Below are positions 45,003 through 53,544 of a stretch of DNA of 64,000 nt, in pieces. The position numbers were made by a program, and so were the translations under genes. The stretch is taken from NCBI GenBank assembly GCA_964605155.1, contig CAZSAK010000012.1, positions 1 to 64,000 on the forward strand, written 5' to 3'. Every line of letters starts with the position of its first letter. The stretch's first letter is position 1. This DNA comes from CAZSAK01 sp964605155. Its GTDB lineage: Bacteria; Pseudomonadota; Gammaproteobacteria; SZUA-140. The notes below the pieces were generated by a model. The model made no database searches, was not told the DNA's origin, and was given only the letters and a program-made list of their open reading frames with translations.

Positions 45003-45286
45003 TACACGTTGTTCAGAATAAAGATTAGTTATCACAAAATCATCACTAATGTCATTTGAAACATAGAGATATTTACCTTTGCCACACAATCTGGAAATAC
45101 TGCAGGATATTTGCGCACGGCCATCATACTCTGGCAGACCGCCTTACCCATCTTATCGGGTTGCACAAACAGAGCAAACGATTAATAATCGCTTTCTATC
45201 ATCGGCACACTAAGCCACTGATTTATAAATAGCACAAGAATGCAGGGAAGGTTCATCGATGCCATGAGCAATTGGAGCGCATAACC

Positions 45287-45595
45287 ATGACAAATCCGGA
45301 TTTGAGGACTTACGAAAACATGCTCGCCAGGCTGGTCTCGGAAAGCAGCAAGGAAGAACTTGCCGATTGTGCACTCCTGCTGGCAATGAATCTGGCCAAC
45401 TACAAGTCCAAGTACGGGGATCTGCCGAGCGATAATTTCAGGGATTTACTGACCACCGACATGATTGACGAGAATACCGCCAGGGTGCTCATGCAAGGTT
45501 CGGAGGAGATGATCAAGACCCTCGCCATGATTACTGGTGAAGGTGATGCCGGCCTGGATGACGGGGAAGATGACGAAACCGAGTCTTTACACTAA
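45287..45595 (+). CDS. small acidic hypothetical protein
   Basis: 102 residues from ATG at 45287, GGAG upstream. It is helical and soluble, with a very acidic C-terminal tail (GLDDGEDDETESLH). No family is recognised. It is divergent from the two-component operon and convergent with the gene at 45633. Confidence 0.55.
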   Translation: MTNPDLRTYENMLARLVSESSKEELADCALLLAMNLANYKSKYGDLPSDNFRDLLTTDMIDENTARVLMQGSEEMIKTLAMITGEGDAGLDDGEDDETESLH

Positions 45596-45632
45596 GCGGG
45601 TAAGGTAAATCAGCAGCGGGTGGTTCTTCACG

Positions 45633-46013
45633 TTACTTTTTATTCTGTTTGTTAACGATCGCCTCGCACATATTGTTGAATTCTTGATGTTGACGTTTTC
45701 GCATGGCCGCAATCTGATTACCCTGATCAAGTGACAGACGCAACGCCTGCTCGGGCGTGATCTCGTCGTTACTCATCTTGAGGTTGGCTATAACATCCTG
45801 TTGCCTGTGCATTTCAAGCAAGCGCTCCATCTCATTCTGTTGCCGTTCCCTGAGGCTCTTGAGATCCGGGTACATTTCCATCAGTGACTCTTGCGTTTCG
45901 GTCTTGCACGGATCGGCCGTGTATTTGATGGTCAGGAAATATATACCTGTGCCCGCAACCAGCACTATAGCGGCCACAAGCCATATCCACCATTTTTTCA
46001 CTGCGCTATTCAT
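45633..46013 (-). CDS. membrane-anchored hypothetical protein with helical periplasmic part
   Basis: 126 residues with one N-terminal membrane helix (WWIWLVAAIVLVAGTGIYFL) followed by a charged helical region rich in Gln, Glu and Met (RERQQNEMERLLEMHRQQD). The layout resembles periplasmic metal-sensing or chaperone-like small proteins, but no family is assigned. Two cysteines flank the helical part. Confidence 0.6.
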   Translation of the reverse strand: MNSAVKKWWIWLVAAIVLVAGTGIYFLTIKYTADPCKTETQESLMEMYPDLKSLRERQQNEMERLLEMHRQQDVIANLKMSNDEITPEQALRLSLDQGNQIAAMRKRQHQEFNNMCEAIVNKQNKK

Positions 46014-46261
46014 ATCTGACGGGCCATGAATATTATGGGTTATCTTTATTTCAAGTTTGAATACTCGCTCTTGCGAGCTGAATTAACTGTGTATAGTGGC
46101 CAATATGGATATGCAGCAAACAAACGGCGATCGGAAATGCTAGCTTTGCGAGGCAAGAATTTTAATTCCTATTTCAGACAAACCCGCCAGAGTCAGTGTT
46201 TGATACATACAGGTCAGCGTCCAGGTCCGGTTAATCCTTATTAATGCCTGCATAGTATAAC

Positions 46262-46337
46262 TGGAGCTGGCGAAGGGAGTCGAACCCCCGACCTGCTGAT
46301 TACAAATCAGCTGCTCTACCAACTGAGCTACGCCAGC
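46262..46337 (-). tRNA. tRNA-Thr (anticodon TGT)
   Basis: 76 bases with a complete cloverleaf. Acceptor stem GCTGGCG/CGCCAGC with a T discriminator and encoded CCA, D-arm AGCTCAGTTGGTAGAGC, anticodon stem CTGAT/ATCAG with loop TTTGTAA, and T-arm GGGGGTTCGACTCCC. It reads ACA codons. It lies downstream of birA-coaX-SPOR, where gammaproteobacteria often carry tRNA genes before tuf, but tuf is not here. Confidence 0.97.
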
Positions 46338-46382
46338 TTGTAGGCTCATATTATTTAATCTGTCAAACAAAGGCAACTCGCT

Positions 46383-47081
46383 TTAACACGCGGCTTCAAG
46401 ATGTCCGACCCCATTGTAGCGCATGGTCAATTCCCGCCACATGTCCGCAGCCGGTGAAGAGGTATCGGCCTTAACGTCGATCCAGAACTCGGTGGTCACT
46501 TTAAACCTGTCTACGACAATCGGAGTGTATCCCATGGATTCAAACTGTGCTTGACGGCGTTTTGCCCTGGGTTCCTCGCTGAATACACCAAGTGAAACCG
46601 TGTAGCGGCCATCATCCAGATGGATAACGGCAATATCCGAAATGCGCCTGGCTGTTAGCTCATCCACAGTATCCTGGACCCAAGACAATCGATTTTCGAT
46701 TGCCAGTCGGACCCAATAACCGGTGTGTATTCTGTGATCCGTCTTTCTGATCGTAGTCTCCGCATCAGCCTCACGCAGGAGAGACGCCGCCTCATTGGCA
46801 ATGGACATTTCCTTAAACGGTCCGACTGTATAACATTCGAATGTAATTACCGGCGCCGTCTGCTGAGGTGGTACTTGCACGGGAACCTGGGCATTATCAT
46901 GCAACTGCCGGGATGGATCCACTTGCTGGCTTTCAAGCTCATTGGCCAGTACCAGGCGATCAACGGAGTCATCAACCCTCAGTTCTTTCTTCTGCCTATC
47001 GAAAACATGTTCCTGTTGTAAATAATGCCAGGCAAAAAAAGCCACGTTCAGCAATAGCAAAGACAAAAACAGTAATCTCAA
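46383..47081 (-). CDS. SPOR-domain membrane protein
   Basis: 232 residues with an N-terminal membrane helix (LLFLSLLLLNVAFFAWHYL), a linker rich in Gln, Val and Pro, and a C-terminal SPOR-like fold (about 80-190; CYTVGPF, YWVRLA, YTVSLGVFS), expected to bind denuded peptidoglycan. It starts with TTG that overlaps the coaX stop (TTGA), so the two are coupled. A SPOR gene after coaX is a common gammaproteobacterial order. Confidence 0.8.
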   Translation of the reverse strand: MRLLFLSLLLLNVAFFAWHYLQQEHVFDRQKKELRVDDSVDRLVLANELESQQVDPSRQLHDNAQVPVQVPPQQTAPVITFECYTVGPFKEMSIANEAASLLREADAETTIRKTDHRIHTGYWVRLAIENRLSWVQDTVDELTARRISDIAVIHLDDGRYTVSLGVFSEEPRAKRRQAQFESMGYTPIVVDRFKVTTEFWIDVKADTSSPAADMWRELTMRYNGVGHLEAAC

Positions 47082-47836
47082 CCGCCCGAACCTGCCATCA
47101 CAGCCAGACCTTTCAGCACAAGATCCGGCTCATGTATATATGATTTCCGTAACAAGGGGATCAGCACCGCCGCGTCTCCTCCGGTTATAATACTGGTGAT
47201 CTCGTCGTCGTCCATGATTAGGCTCATGTCATCGGCCACACGATCTATCAAGGCGATGCAGGCATAAAGTGCGCCGCCATGCACGGCTCCAGCCGTATCA
47301 TCCGGCAGGATTGAGCTGCCATGATCACACGTCGGGGTGATTTTAGCACCGATTCCCGCGGTTCCTTCCAGCAACGCCGTTTGCATCATTGAAAACCCGG
47401 GGATGATGAGCCCGCCCTGATGCTGTCCATCGGCCGCAAGAAAATCCAGCGTCAACGCAGTACCGCAATCAACTACACACAGAGCGCCGCTGTATTCATG
47501 TCGCGCGGCGATCAATGTCGCCCAGCGATCAACACCCAACCTGTCAGGATCGGGATAGGCGTTGATAACGCCGAATTCTGTTTGTGAAGACCTTGCATAT
47601 TCGACGGTTATATCCCATTTCATCTTCACCTGGCGGTCGAATTCGCCGATAAAATCTTCACCGAGAACGTTCGCGACCAGGATCCTGTCCGGAACCGGAA
47701 TATCACCCCATGTATTTTCCACCAGCGACTGCAGATTATCCTTGTCATATGCGATGGCGCCGCCGCGCGCCAGTCTTCCATTCGCCAGGGTGGCCCATTT
47801 AATCCGGCTGTTACCGGCATCCAGTAATAGAATCAC
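47078..47836 (-). CDS. coaX: type III pantothenate kinase
   Basis: 252 residues, first step of coenzyme A synthesis from pantothenate. The ASKHA-fold motifs are LLLDAGNSRIKW, GVDRWATLIAAR, CVVDCGTALTLD and the late TGGDAAVL. The start is GTG at 47836. birA lies 38 bases upstream; both cofactor genes are usually adjacent in gammaproteobacteria. Confidence 0.95.
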   Translation of the reverse strand: MILLLDAGNSRIKWATLANGRLARGGAIAYDKDNLQSLVENTWGDIPVPDRILVANVLGEDFIGEFDRQVKMKWDITVEYARSSQTEFGVINAYPDPDRLGVDRWATLIAARHEYSGALCVVDCGTALTLDFLAADGQHQGGLIIPGFSMMQTALLEGTAGIGAKITPTCDHGSSILPDDTAGAVHGGALYACIALIDRVADDMSLIMDDDEITSIITGGDAAVLIPLLRKSYIHEPDLVLKGLAVMAGSGG

Positions 47837-47874
47837 AACGGCACGCCGTAATTGTCTGCAGGTAATTTCAAGAT

Positions 47875-48852
47875 TTATTCCATCACCTGCAGACTGATCT
47901 CGCCGGATAAAAAGCGGTGCATTTGATCATTGCTTTTAACGACCAGGGCCCCGCTTTCATCGATTCCATGACCGACGCCGTGCAATACATTTTCGTGTAA
48001 CAGGACTGTGACATTTCTGCCCGTCACAACATCATACTTGCGCCATTCATCAAGATAGGGAGACAGGCCTGATATTTCAAAATCGGTCAATACCTGCTGT
48101 ATATGTTGGATCAATAGAGCACTGGCGTCATTTCTTGAAATAGTCCTACCAAGGATGGTATGTAGATCCGTCCAAGGCTGGTCCAATACCCCGGACAGAC
48201 ACCCGGACATATCTACATTAACGCCGATACCAACAACAACACTGCAATGGCTTGAGGATGCACCCGTCATTTCCAGCAGGATGCCGCCAACCTTGGCCTG
48301 TTTCCAAACCAGGTCGTTTGGCCATTTAAGTCCCAAGCCATCACAACCGATCTCATTCAGTGCCCGTATCACTCCAACACCCACAGCCAGACCCAATCCG
48401 GCAAGTGCATCTGGACCCGCTGAAAATCGCCATAGCAGTGAGAGATAGATATTACGGGCATAAGGAGAAAACCATCTTCGGCCATGACGACCTCGACCTT
48501 CATGCTGGCGCTCTGCCATGCAGACAACGCCGGAGGTACTGCCAGAGAATGCCTTATGCATCAGATAATCGTTGGTCGAACCGATCTCGTCAAAGATATC
48601 GAATTCATGTATCAATGATCTGGCATCATCGCTGATCACGTGCAGGATGCGCTCAGTCGATAATAATTCTAGCTGGCGGGGCAGTTGATAACCCCTGCCC
48701 CGCACAGCGTGAATATCGATACCAAGCCCGGCAAATCCCGCTATATGTTTCCACACTGCGCTACGGCTGATCCCCAGGGCAGCGCCCAGCGCACTGCCGG
48801 AGTGGAATCTTCCATCAGCCAGAAGTCTCAGCAAGTTAAAACGTTGTTGCAT
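47875..48852 (-). CDS. birA: biotin-protein ligase / biotin operon repressor BirA
   Basis: 325 residues. The N-terminal winged helix (residues 1-60; LGISRSAVWKHI) indicates the bifunctional, DNA-binding class. The catalytic domain contains EIGSTNDYL, the biotinyl-AMP loop GRGRHGRRW and LKWPNDL, followed by a small C-terminal domain. It attaches biotin to acetyl-CoA carboxylase and may repress biotin genes such as bioA at 54.7 kb. The leader upstream contains a strong hairpin-T-run terminator (48958-48997). Confidence 0.95.
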   Translation of the reverse strand: MQQRFNLLRLLADGRFHSGSALGAALGISRSAVWKHIAGFAGLGIDIHAVRGRGYQLPRQLELLSTERILHVISDDARSLIHEFDIFDEIGSTNDYLMHKAFSGSTSGVVCMAERQHEGRGRHGRRWFSPYARNIYLSLLWRFSAGPDALAGLGLAVGVGVIRALNEIGCDGLGLKWPNDLVWKQAKVGGILLEMTGASSSHCSVVVGIGVNVDMSGCLSGVLDQPWTDLHTILGRTISRNDASALLIQHIQQVLTDFEISGLSPYLDEWRKYDVVTGRNVTVLLHENVLHGVGHGIDESGALVVKSNDQMHRFLSGEISLQVME

Positions 48853-48957
48853 CTGTCATCATGTTACTGACGAAAAATGGTAGTTAACGCAACCATAGGA
48901 GATAATTATACAATCCGAATCAGGCTGGAGGGGTATATATATCAGACACTCGATCTG

Positions 48958-48997
48958 AAAAAAAAACCGGCTACCCGCTGTCTGCGAGGAAGCCGGT
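48958..48997 (-). terminator. strong intrinsic terminator upstream of birA
   Basis: ACCGGCT pairs with AGCCGGT, with further inner pairing CGC/GCG, and is followed by nine T residues on the minus strand. It lies between the candidate RNA and birA, so it ends that RNA or attenuates birA transcription. Confidence 0.8.
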
Positions 48998-49224
48998 ATT
49001 AATAATGATATGATTAAAATCACTATGGGTCATCATGCCCCGTTCGAGGCAATCGAACCCCAAGTAACTAATCAAGTGGATAACAATTGTATAAATTATG
49101 ATTGTTATGCCGTCAGCACATGGCATCCCGACGGTCTTGAACCCACACTACACATTGAGTGGGATTAGAAAACCGAATAGCATTAATCAAGGTTCTGAAC
49201 TTGTTTAATGTAGGGTCTACTAAC
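48958..49224 (-). ncRNA. candidate structured small RNA or birA leader
   Basis: About 267 bases with no open frame of note. Several hairpins are visible on the minus strand: CCCACT/AGTGTGGG, CCGTC/GACGG, GTTCGA/TCGAAC, and a final terminator stem. It has its own promoter candidate (49231-49260) and ends in an intrinsic terminator 105 bases before birA. It does not match 6S RNA, tmRNA, 4.5S RNA or Csr-type RNAs by eye. It may be an independent sRNA or a terminating leader controlling birA-coaX. Confidence 0.45.
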
Positions 49225-49230
49225 GCGCGT

Positions 49231-49260
49231 ATAATAACCGTAAGGGGTCTATCTGCTCAA
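49231..49260 (-). promoter_or_regulatory. candidate promoter for the small RNA
   Basis: On the minus strand TTGAGC (49260-49255) and TATTAT (49236-49231) are 18 bases apart, 4 of 6 and 5 of 6 matches to the sigma-70 consensus. Transcription would begin near 49224. Confidence 0.5.
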
Positions 49261-49446
49261 GTCAGCAGAGGTTGTGGATAAGTCATTAATAAAAATTTAA
49301 ATAATTTAAATCAAACAGTTAATGATAAAAGTCACCGGATATTTATTTTCCAGCACGCGAATTTCAAGCGTCAAAAAATCTTCTCACAACAACTATATGC
49401 CCCTTAACGCATCCTGTTTTCAGTCCGATACCGGTTGCAGCAGTCA

Positions 49447-50454
49447 ATGAAAAGACTGCGGGTTGTCCTGTTGGTCCATTACTCCCTGATGCCACCCGAG
49501 GATCTCGATAACTATGAGGATCCCCGCATGGACACCTATATAACCGAATTTGATGTGCTAACGACGCTTGAAGAACTGGGCCATGAGGTCAAGTTGGTGG
49601 GCATGTATGACGACCTGGCCCCGATACGAAACGCCATAGAGGAATGGCAACCGGATATCGTTTTCAATCTGCTCGAGGAATTTGCCGGCAATCCCGCCTT
49701 TGACTATTACGTGGTCAGTTATCTGGAGATGATGAACGTTCCCTATACAGGGTGTAATCCGCGCGGGCTCCTGCTCGCCAGGGACAAGGCCCTGTCCAAG
49801 AAACTGTTATCGTATCATCACATCAATGTCCCCGACTTCACCGTCTTTCCCAGGGACCGGTCACTCAGGAAAAGCCGGCGCAGGCAATATCCGATGATCG
49901 TCAAATCCCTGATGGAAGAAGGATCGGTCGGCATTGCCCAGGCTTCCTATGTCGAAAATGACCAACAGCTGGAAGAACGGGTGGCACTGATTCACGAAAA
50001 GACTCAGGGTGACGCCATAGCGGAACAGTATATCGATGGTCGCGAGTTATACGTTGCAGTACTCGGCAATATAAAATTGACTGTCTTTCCTATCCGGGAA
50101 CTGACATTCCGCAATACCGTTAACGGCATACAGCGCATGGCGACCTACAAGGTCAAATGGGATTACAAATACCGTGACCGCTGGGGCATCGATTATCAAT
50201 ATGCCAGAAACCTGCCGAATGGGACGGCAGAACGCATAACAAGACTTTGTAAATGTGCTTACAAGATACTGGATTTGAATGGCTATGCCCGGTTTGATCT
50301 GCGCCTGGGCAAGGATGGAAAGATTTATATGATCGAGGCAAATCCGAATCCCGCCATTGCACATAATGACGAATACTCCTTCGCAGCGGATAAAGCCGGG
50401 CTTGATTACCACAGCCTGATCCAGAGGATCATCAATCTGGGACTCAGGGCTTGA
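49447..50454 (+). CDS. ATP-grasp ligase of the D-alanine-D-alanine ligase type
   Basis: 335 residues from ATG at 49447. The N-terminal Rossmann-like part is followed by an ATP-grasp fold with KSLMEEGSVGI, EQYIDGRELYVAVLG, and IEANPNPAI, which carry the ATP and magnesium ligands. It matches proteins annotated as D-Ala-D-Ala ligases, but it lies outside the division cluster where ddlB normally resides and may ligate other amino acids or peptides. Its stop abuts the stop of the convergent cNMP-binding gene with no intervening base. Confidence 0.8.
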   Translation: MKRLRVVLLVHYSLMPPEDLDNYEDPRMDTYITEFDVLTTLEELGHEVKLVGMYDDLAPIRNAIEEWQPDIVFNLLEEFAGNPAFDYYVVSYLEMMNVPYTGCNPRGLLLARDKALSKKLLSYHHINVPDFTVFPRDRSLRKSRRRQYPMIVKSLMEEGSVGIAQASYVENDQQLEERVALIHEKTQGDAIAEQYIDGRELYVAVLGNIKLTVFPIRELTFRNTVNGIQRMATYKVKWDYKYRDRWGIDYQYARNLPNGTAERITRLCKCAYKILDLNGYARFDLRLGKDGKIYMIEANPNPAIAHNDEYSFAADKAGLDYHSLIQRIINLGLRA

Positions 50455-50916
50455 TCAGATTACAGAGGAAGACTTGTTACTGTTTATCAGTCTCTGGGCA
50501 AGGATTGCACACAGGTTTTTAAGTATTTTTGCCACGATGGAGGGATTCTGTCCCAACAGGAAATCGAAACGTTCCTTGCTGATCTCCAGTAAAATGGCAT
50601 TGTCCTTGACTCTGGCGGTCGCTGTCCTCTGAACCTGACTGATCACCCCGATTTCCCCGAATATGTCACCGGGCTGCATGACACATACGACCCCGCCTTT
50701 TTGGGTACGTATTTCGACCTGCCCGGACAACAGGATAAACATTTTGTCGCTGGCATCACCCTCGTTAAAGACCGTCACATTTTTTTCATAGTGACATATC
50801 TGTGAGATGGCCAGGATGTGATCATACTCATCATCCAGCAAGCCCCTGAATACCGGAAGCTTTTTCAGCGTGTTGATGGCACGGCTGCGTGATATCTGCT
50901 GTTCAAATACTCCCAC
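50455..50916 (-). CDS. cyclic-nucleotide-binding domain protein
   Basis: 153 residues, mostly one cNMP-binding beta-barrel (about 18-140). The phosphate-binding cassette region reads PGDIFGEIGVISQVQRTATARV; typical cassettes are GE-(I/L)-(A/G)-(L/X)-(L)...RxAxV, so nucleotide binding is possible but not certain. It lacks a DNA-binding domain, so it is a regulatory adaptor. Start GTG at 50916 with GAGG 7 bases upstream. It lies 109 bases after bactofilin on the same strand. Confidence 0.85.
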   Translation of the reverse strand: MGVFEQQISRSRAINTLKKLPVFRGLLDDEYDHILAISQICHYEKNVTVFNEGDASDKMFILLSGQVEIRTQKGGVVCVMQPGDIFGEIGVISQVQRTATARVKDNAILLEISKERFDFLLGQNPSIVAKILKNLCAILAQRLINSNKSSSVI

Positions 50917-51025
50917 TCAAGGGCCTCTTCATGGATTGATTGTTATAGCTGTATCGGTAAATTATTCAATTTTTTCAATCCAAGCTTGAATTTCATCACA
51001 TTCTGAAAACGGTGTTGCAATGAAT

Positions 51026-51448
51026 CTACGGGTTCTCGCCGGCATCGTTGTTCTTTCTCTTTTCAGTGTAATGCATGATATCGGTCTGCTTGGGCATCTG
51101 GATATCGCCGTCATGCACCGCACCTTCAGCGATAGCTATCGCCGGACTGCGGATACTGCCGACAACCCGTGCTGTTGATGAAAGTTCGAGCTTGTTTTGT
51201 GCCGTGATATTTCCCCTGACCATGCCGGATATCACGATATTGTAGGCGGTTATATTCCCCTCCCAGCATCCCGTTGCGCCCAGCACCAGGGAGCCATCCA
51301 GATGACATTCCCCCTCCACCTTGCCGTAAACAATACAGTTGTCATTGCCGGCGAGCTTACCGGTGATGTTCAACGTCTCACCGACAAGCGACGAAAACTG
51401 GCTGGTATCATCCAGAATACGGCGTTTCTTTTCTTCTTGGCCTTTCAT
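51026..51448 (-). CDS. bactofilin (polymer-forming cytoskeletal protein)
   Basis: About 140 residues. The central right-handed beta-helix (about 25-125) shows repeated short strands and the family motif TLNITGKLAGNDNCIVYGKVEG in part (ITGKL, VYGKVEGE, VISGMVRGNITA). Flanking tails are disordered and charged. Bactofilins form nucleotide-free filaments that position cell-wall enzymes. ATG at 51448 is chosen; a GTG at 51463 extends it by 5. Nearby cNMP, ATP-grasp and VWA genes suggest an envelope module. Confidence 0.88.
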   Translation of the reverse strand: MKGQEEKKRRILDDTSQFSSLVGETLNITGKLAGNDNCIVYGKVEGECHLDGSLVLGATGCWEGNITAYNIVISGMVRGNITAQNKLELSSTARVVGSIRSPAIAIAEGAVHDGDIQMPKQTDIMHYTEKRKNNDAGENP

Positions 51449-51463
51449 AAGTGTTCCCGTCAC

Positions 51464-51747
51464 CTGTCACATCTACACAGTGTGTGCCACACCAGATTCA
51501 ATAGCTTCCTCCCTGGATGGCTCCTGACATCCTTGCTTGTCGCTGAATAAGTGATTGTAATTTATATCATTAGAAACGGCTTTCAACAAATCGAATGCAG
51601 CGGCTATCGCAGGTGGGTTCAAATACTGTCATTCCCGCCCCCCGGATTGCCAATCCCGAGGCTATCTATCCATAAAGAATCAAACACATAGACCGATAAG
51701 GAGAATACGACGATTCAGCGGGATGTCCATCACGGATTTATACAGAG
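51464..51747. other. divergent intergenic region
   Basis: Just under 300 bases between bactofilin (minus) and the VWA gene (plus), expected to hold both promoters. No open frame or clear structure is seen. Confidence 0.4.
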
Positions 51748-53544
51748 ATGAAAGTTGACGCATTCAAACCGGCCATCATCATGTTGTGCCTGTTCATGTA
51801 CCAGCATGCAACATGTGCAGCGCCCGCTCAACATGAGCCGGTCAGTGACATCAGGATCCTGATCGATGTCTCAGGCAGCATGAAATGGAATGATCCCGGG
51901 AATCTACGCTCACCCGCCCTGCGGCTCGTCACAGGCCTGCTTCCCAAAGGCACCTGGTCCGGTGTATGGACCTTCGGAAAATTCGTCAACATGCTGGTTC
52001 CTTACCAGGAAGTGGACGAGGATTGGAAGGAGCACGCCAGACAGGCGGCGGCGCAACTGCATTCGAAGGGTCTATTCACCAATATTGAAGACACATTGAA
52101 CAAGGCGACATGGGACTGGAATGAGCCCGCCAACAACACTGAACGAAGCATCATTCTGCTGACCGACGGATTGGTTGACATCTCCAAGGATACAGCGGAA
52201 AACAACCGTTCGCGTTCCCGTATCCTGGATGAGATCCTGCCGAGATTACAGCAATCACAAGTAACGATTTATACCATCGCACTCTCGGGCGAGGCCGATA
52301 ACGTGTTGCTGCAACAACTGGCCGCGGCAACGAATGGCTGGTATGAAAAGGCGGACACCGCAGAGACTCTGGATCGGATCTTTTTCCGCATGTTCGAAAA
52401 GGCAGCAAACCCGGAAACACTTCCGATGGTGGATAATAATGTGCTCGTTGACGACAGCATCGAGGAAGTGACGATGCTGGTATTCCGCAAGGACGATGCG
52501 AGCCAGTCACAGATCGTGGCACCCGATAAGCGGGTATTCGGAGAAGACACAGCCCCCGACAACGTCAGCTGGCATCATGAACAACGCTACGACCTGATTA
52601 CAATCAAAAATCCCATGGGCGGTACCTGGCATGTCAATGCCGAGGTCGATCCTGATAACCGCGTGATGGTCGTCACCAATCTGAAGATGCTAACCACTTC
52701 ACTACCAAACAATATCAGCACGGGTGATGAATACACACTCAATATCAGTCTGACACAGGAGGGCAAGATCATCGAAAAAAAGGAATTCCTGCATTTTATC
52801 AGGGCCACACTCACACAACAGACCAAGGACAGGAAATGGGAGTGGATGCTGCTTGACAACGGCCGTGATGAGGACGAGGTCCCGGGCGACGGTATCTATA
52901 CTGTCCATCTCGACAAGACACTGACGGAAGGCGAACACACACTGACCGTAAATGTCGACGGTACGACATTCAAGCGCGTCCATAGGCAGATTGTCAACAT
53001 TTATGACAGCCCGGTAATGACTGCAATCACGCCGACTACGGATGGTTTTTCGCTTTCCGTTACACCACGTGCTGGCATGATCGATCCGGACAGCATGACT
53101 ATCCACGCAATAATTACCGGCAAGGAGGGCGCCAGACACGCAATGGAAGTCCCGAGAATCAACAGCAACGAATGGCGCCTGTCGCTGGCTGATTTTTCGC
53201 AGCATAATCGCAATAGCGCTGAAATCGAGATCAGCGGTGTGCGGCCCAGCGGCAAACCCGTAAGCAGGCATATCGGACCTCTGTATTTTGGTGAGGCAAG
53301 CGATCCCGCCGTCGAAAAAGTGGCTGGGCAAGCTACAGAAACCCCGGCTTCTCACGATAACAGTAGTGATGCAAGGGAAACCGAGGTAAAAGAAATGGAT
53401 GTTTCGATAAACTGGCCGTCTGTTTCCATACAGGTGCTGGTATTCAACCTGTTATTCGCCGCCGTGATCTTCTTCGGATTAAGGCTTTGGCGCAAGAACT
53501 CGATCCCGCCCGCAACTCCATGGAGTGACCTGGTCCATGAATAG
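51748..53544 (+). CDS. periplasmic VWA-domain protein with C-terminal membrane anchor (TIGR03503-like)
   Basis: 598 residues. A signal peptide (cleavage near TCAAP) leads to a von Willebrand A domain (about 34-220) with a complete MIDAS (IDVSGSMK, TNIE, LLTDG). Beta-rich domains follow (about 260-500), then a single C-terminal membrane helix (VLVFNLLFAAVIFFGLRL). The layout resembles the TIGR03503 family of uncharacterised proteobacterial proteins. The next gene overlaps its end by 8 bases, so the two are probably partners. Confidence 0.82.
   Translation: MKVDAFKPAIIMLCLFMYQHATCAAPAQHEPVSDIRILIDVSGSMKWNDPGNLRSPALRLVTGLLPKGTWSGVWTFGKFVNMLVPYQEVDEDWKEHARQAAAQLHSKGLFTNIEDTLNKATWDWNEPANNTERSIILLTDGLVDISKDTAENNRSRSRILDEILPRLQQSQVTIYTIALSGEADNVLLQQLAAATNGWYEKADTAETLDRIFFRMFEKAANPETLPMVDNNVLVDDSIEEVTMLVFRKDDASQSQIVAPDKRVFGEDTAPDNVSWHHEQRYDLITIKNPMGGTWHVNAEVDPDNRVMVVTNLKMLTTSLPNNISTGDEYTLNISLTQEGKIIEKKEFLHFIRATLTQQTKDRKWEWMLLDNGRDEDEVPGDGIYTVHLDKTLTEGEHTLTVNVDGTTFKRVHRQIVNIYDSPVMTAITPTTDGFSLSVTPRAGMIDPDSMTIHAIITGKEGARHAMEVPRINSNEWRLSLADFSQHNRNSAEIEISGVRPSGKPVSRHIGPLYFGEASDPAVEKVAGQATETPASHDNSSDARETEVKEMDVSINWPSVSIQVLVFNLLFAAVIFFGLRLWRKNSIPPATPWSDLVHE

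Noticed and set aside
48958..49224. 6S RNA, tmRNA or Csr/Rsm RNA identity for the candidate RNA
   Set aside because: No long closing stem with a central bubble, no tag-peptide frame or tRNA-like ends, and only one GGA motif.
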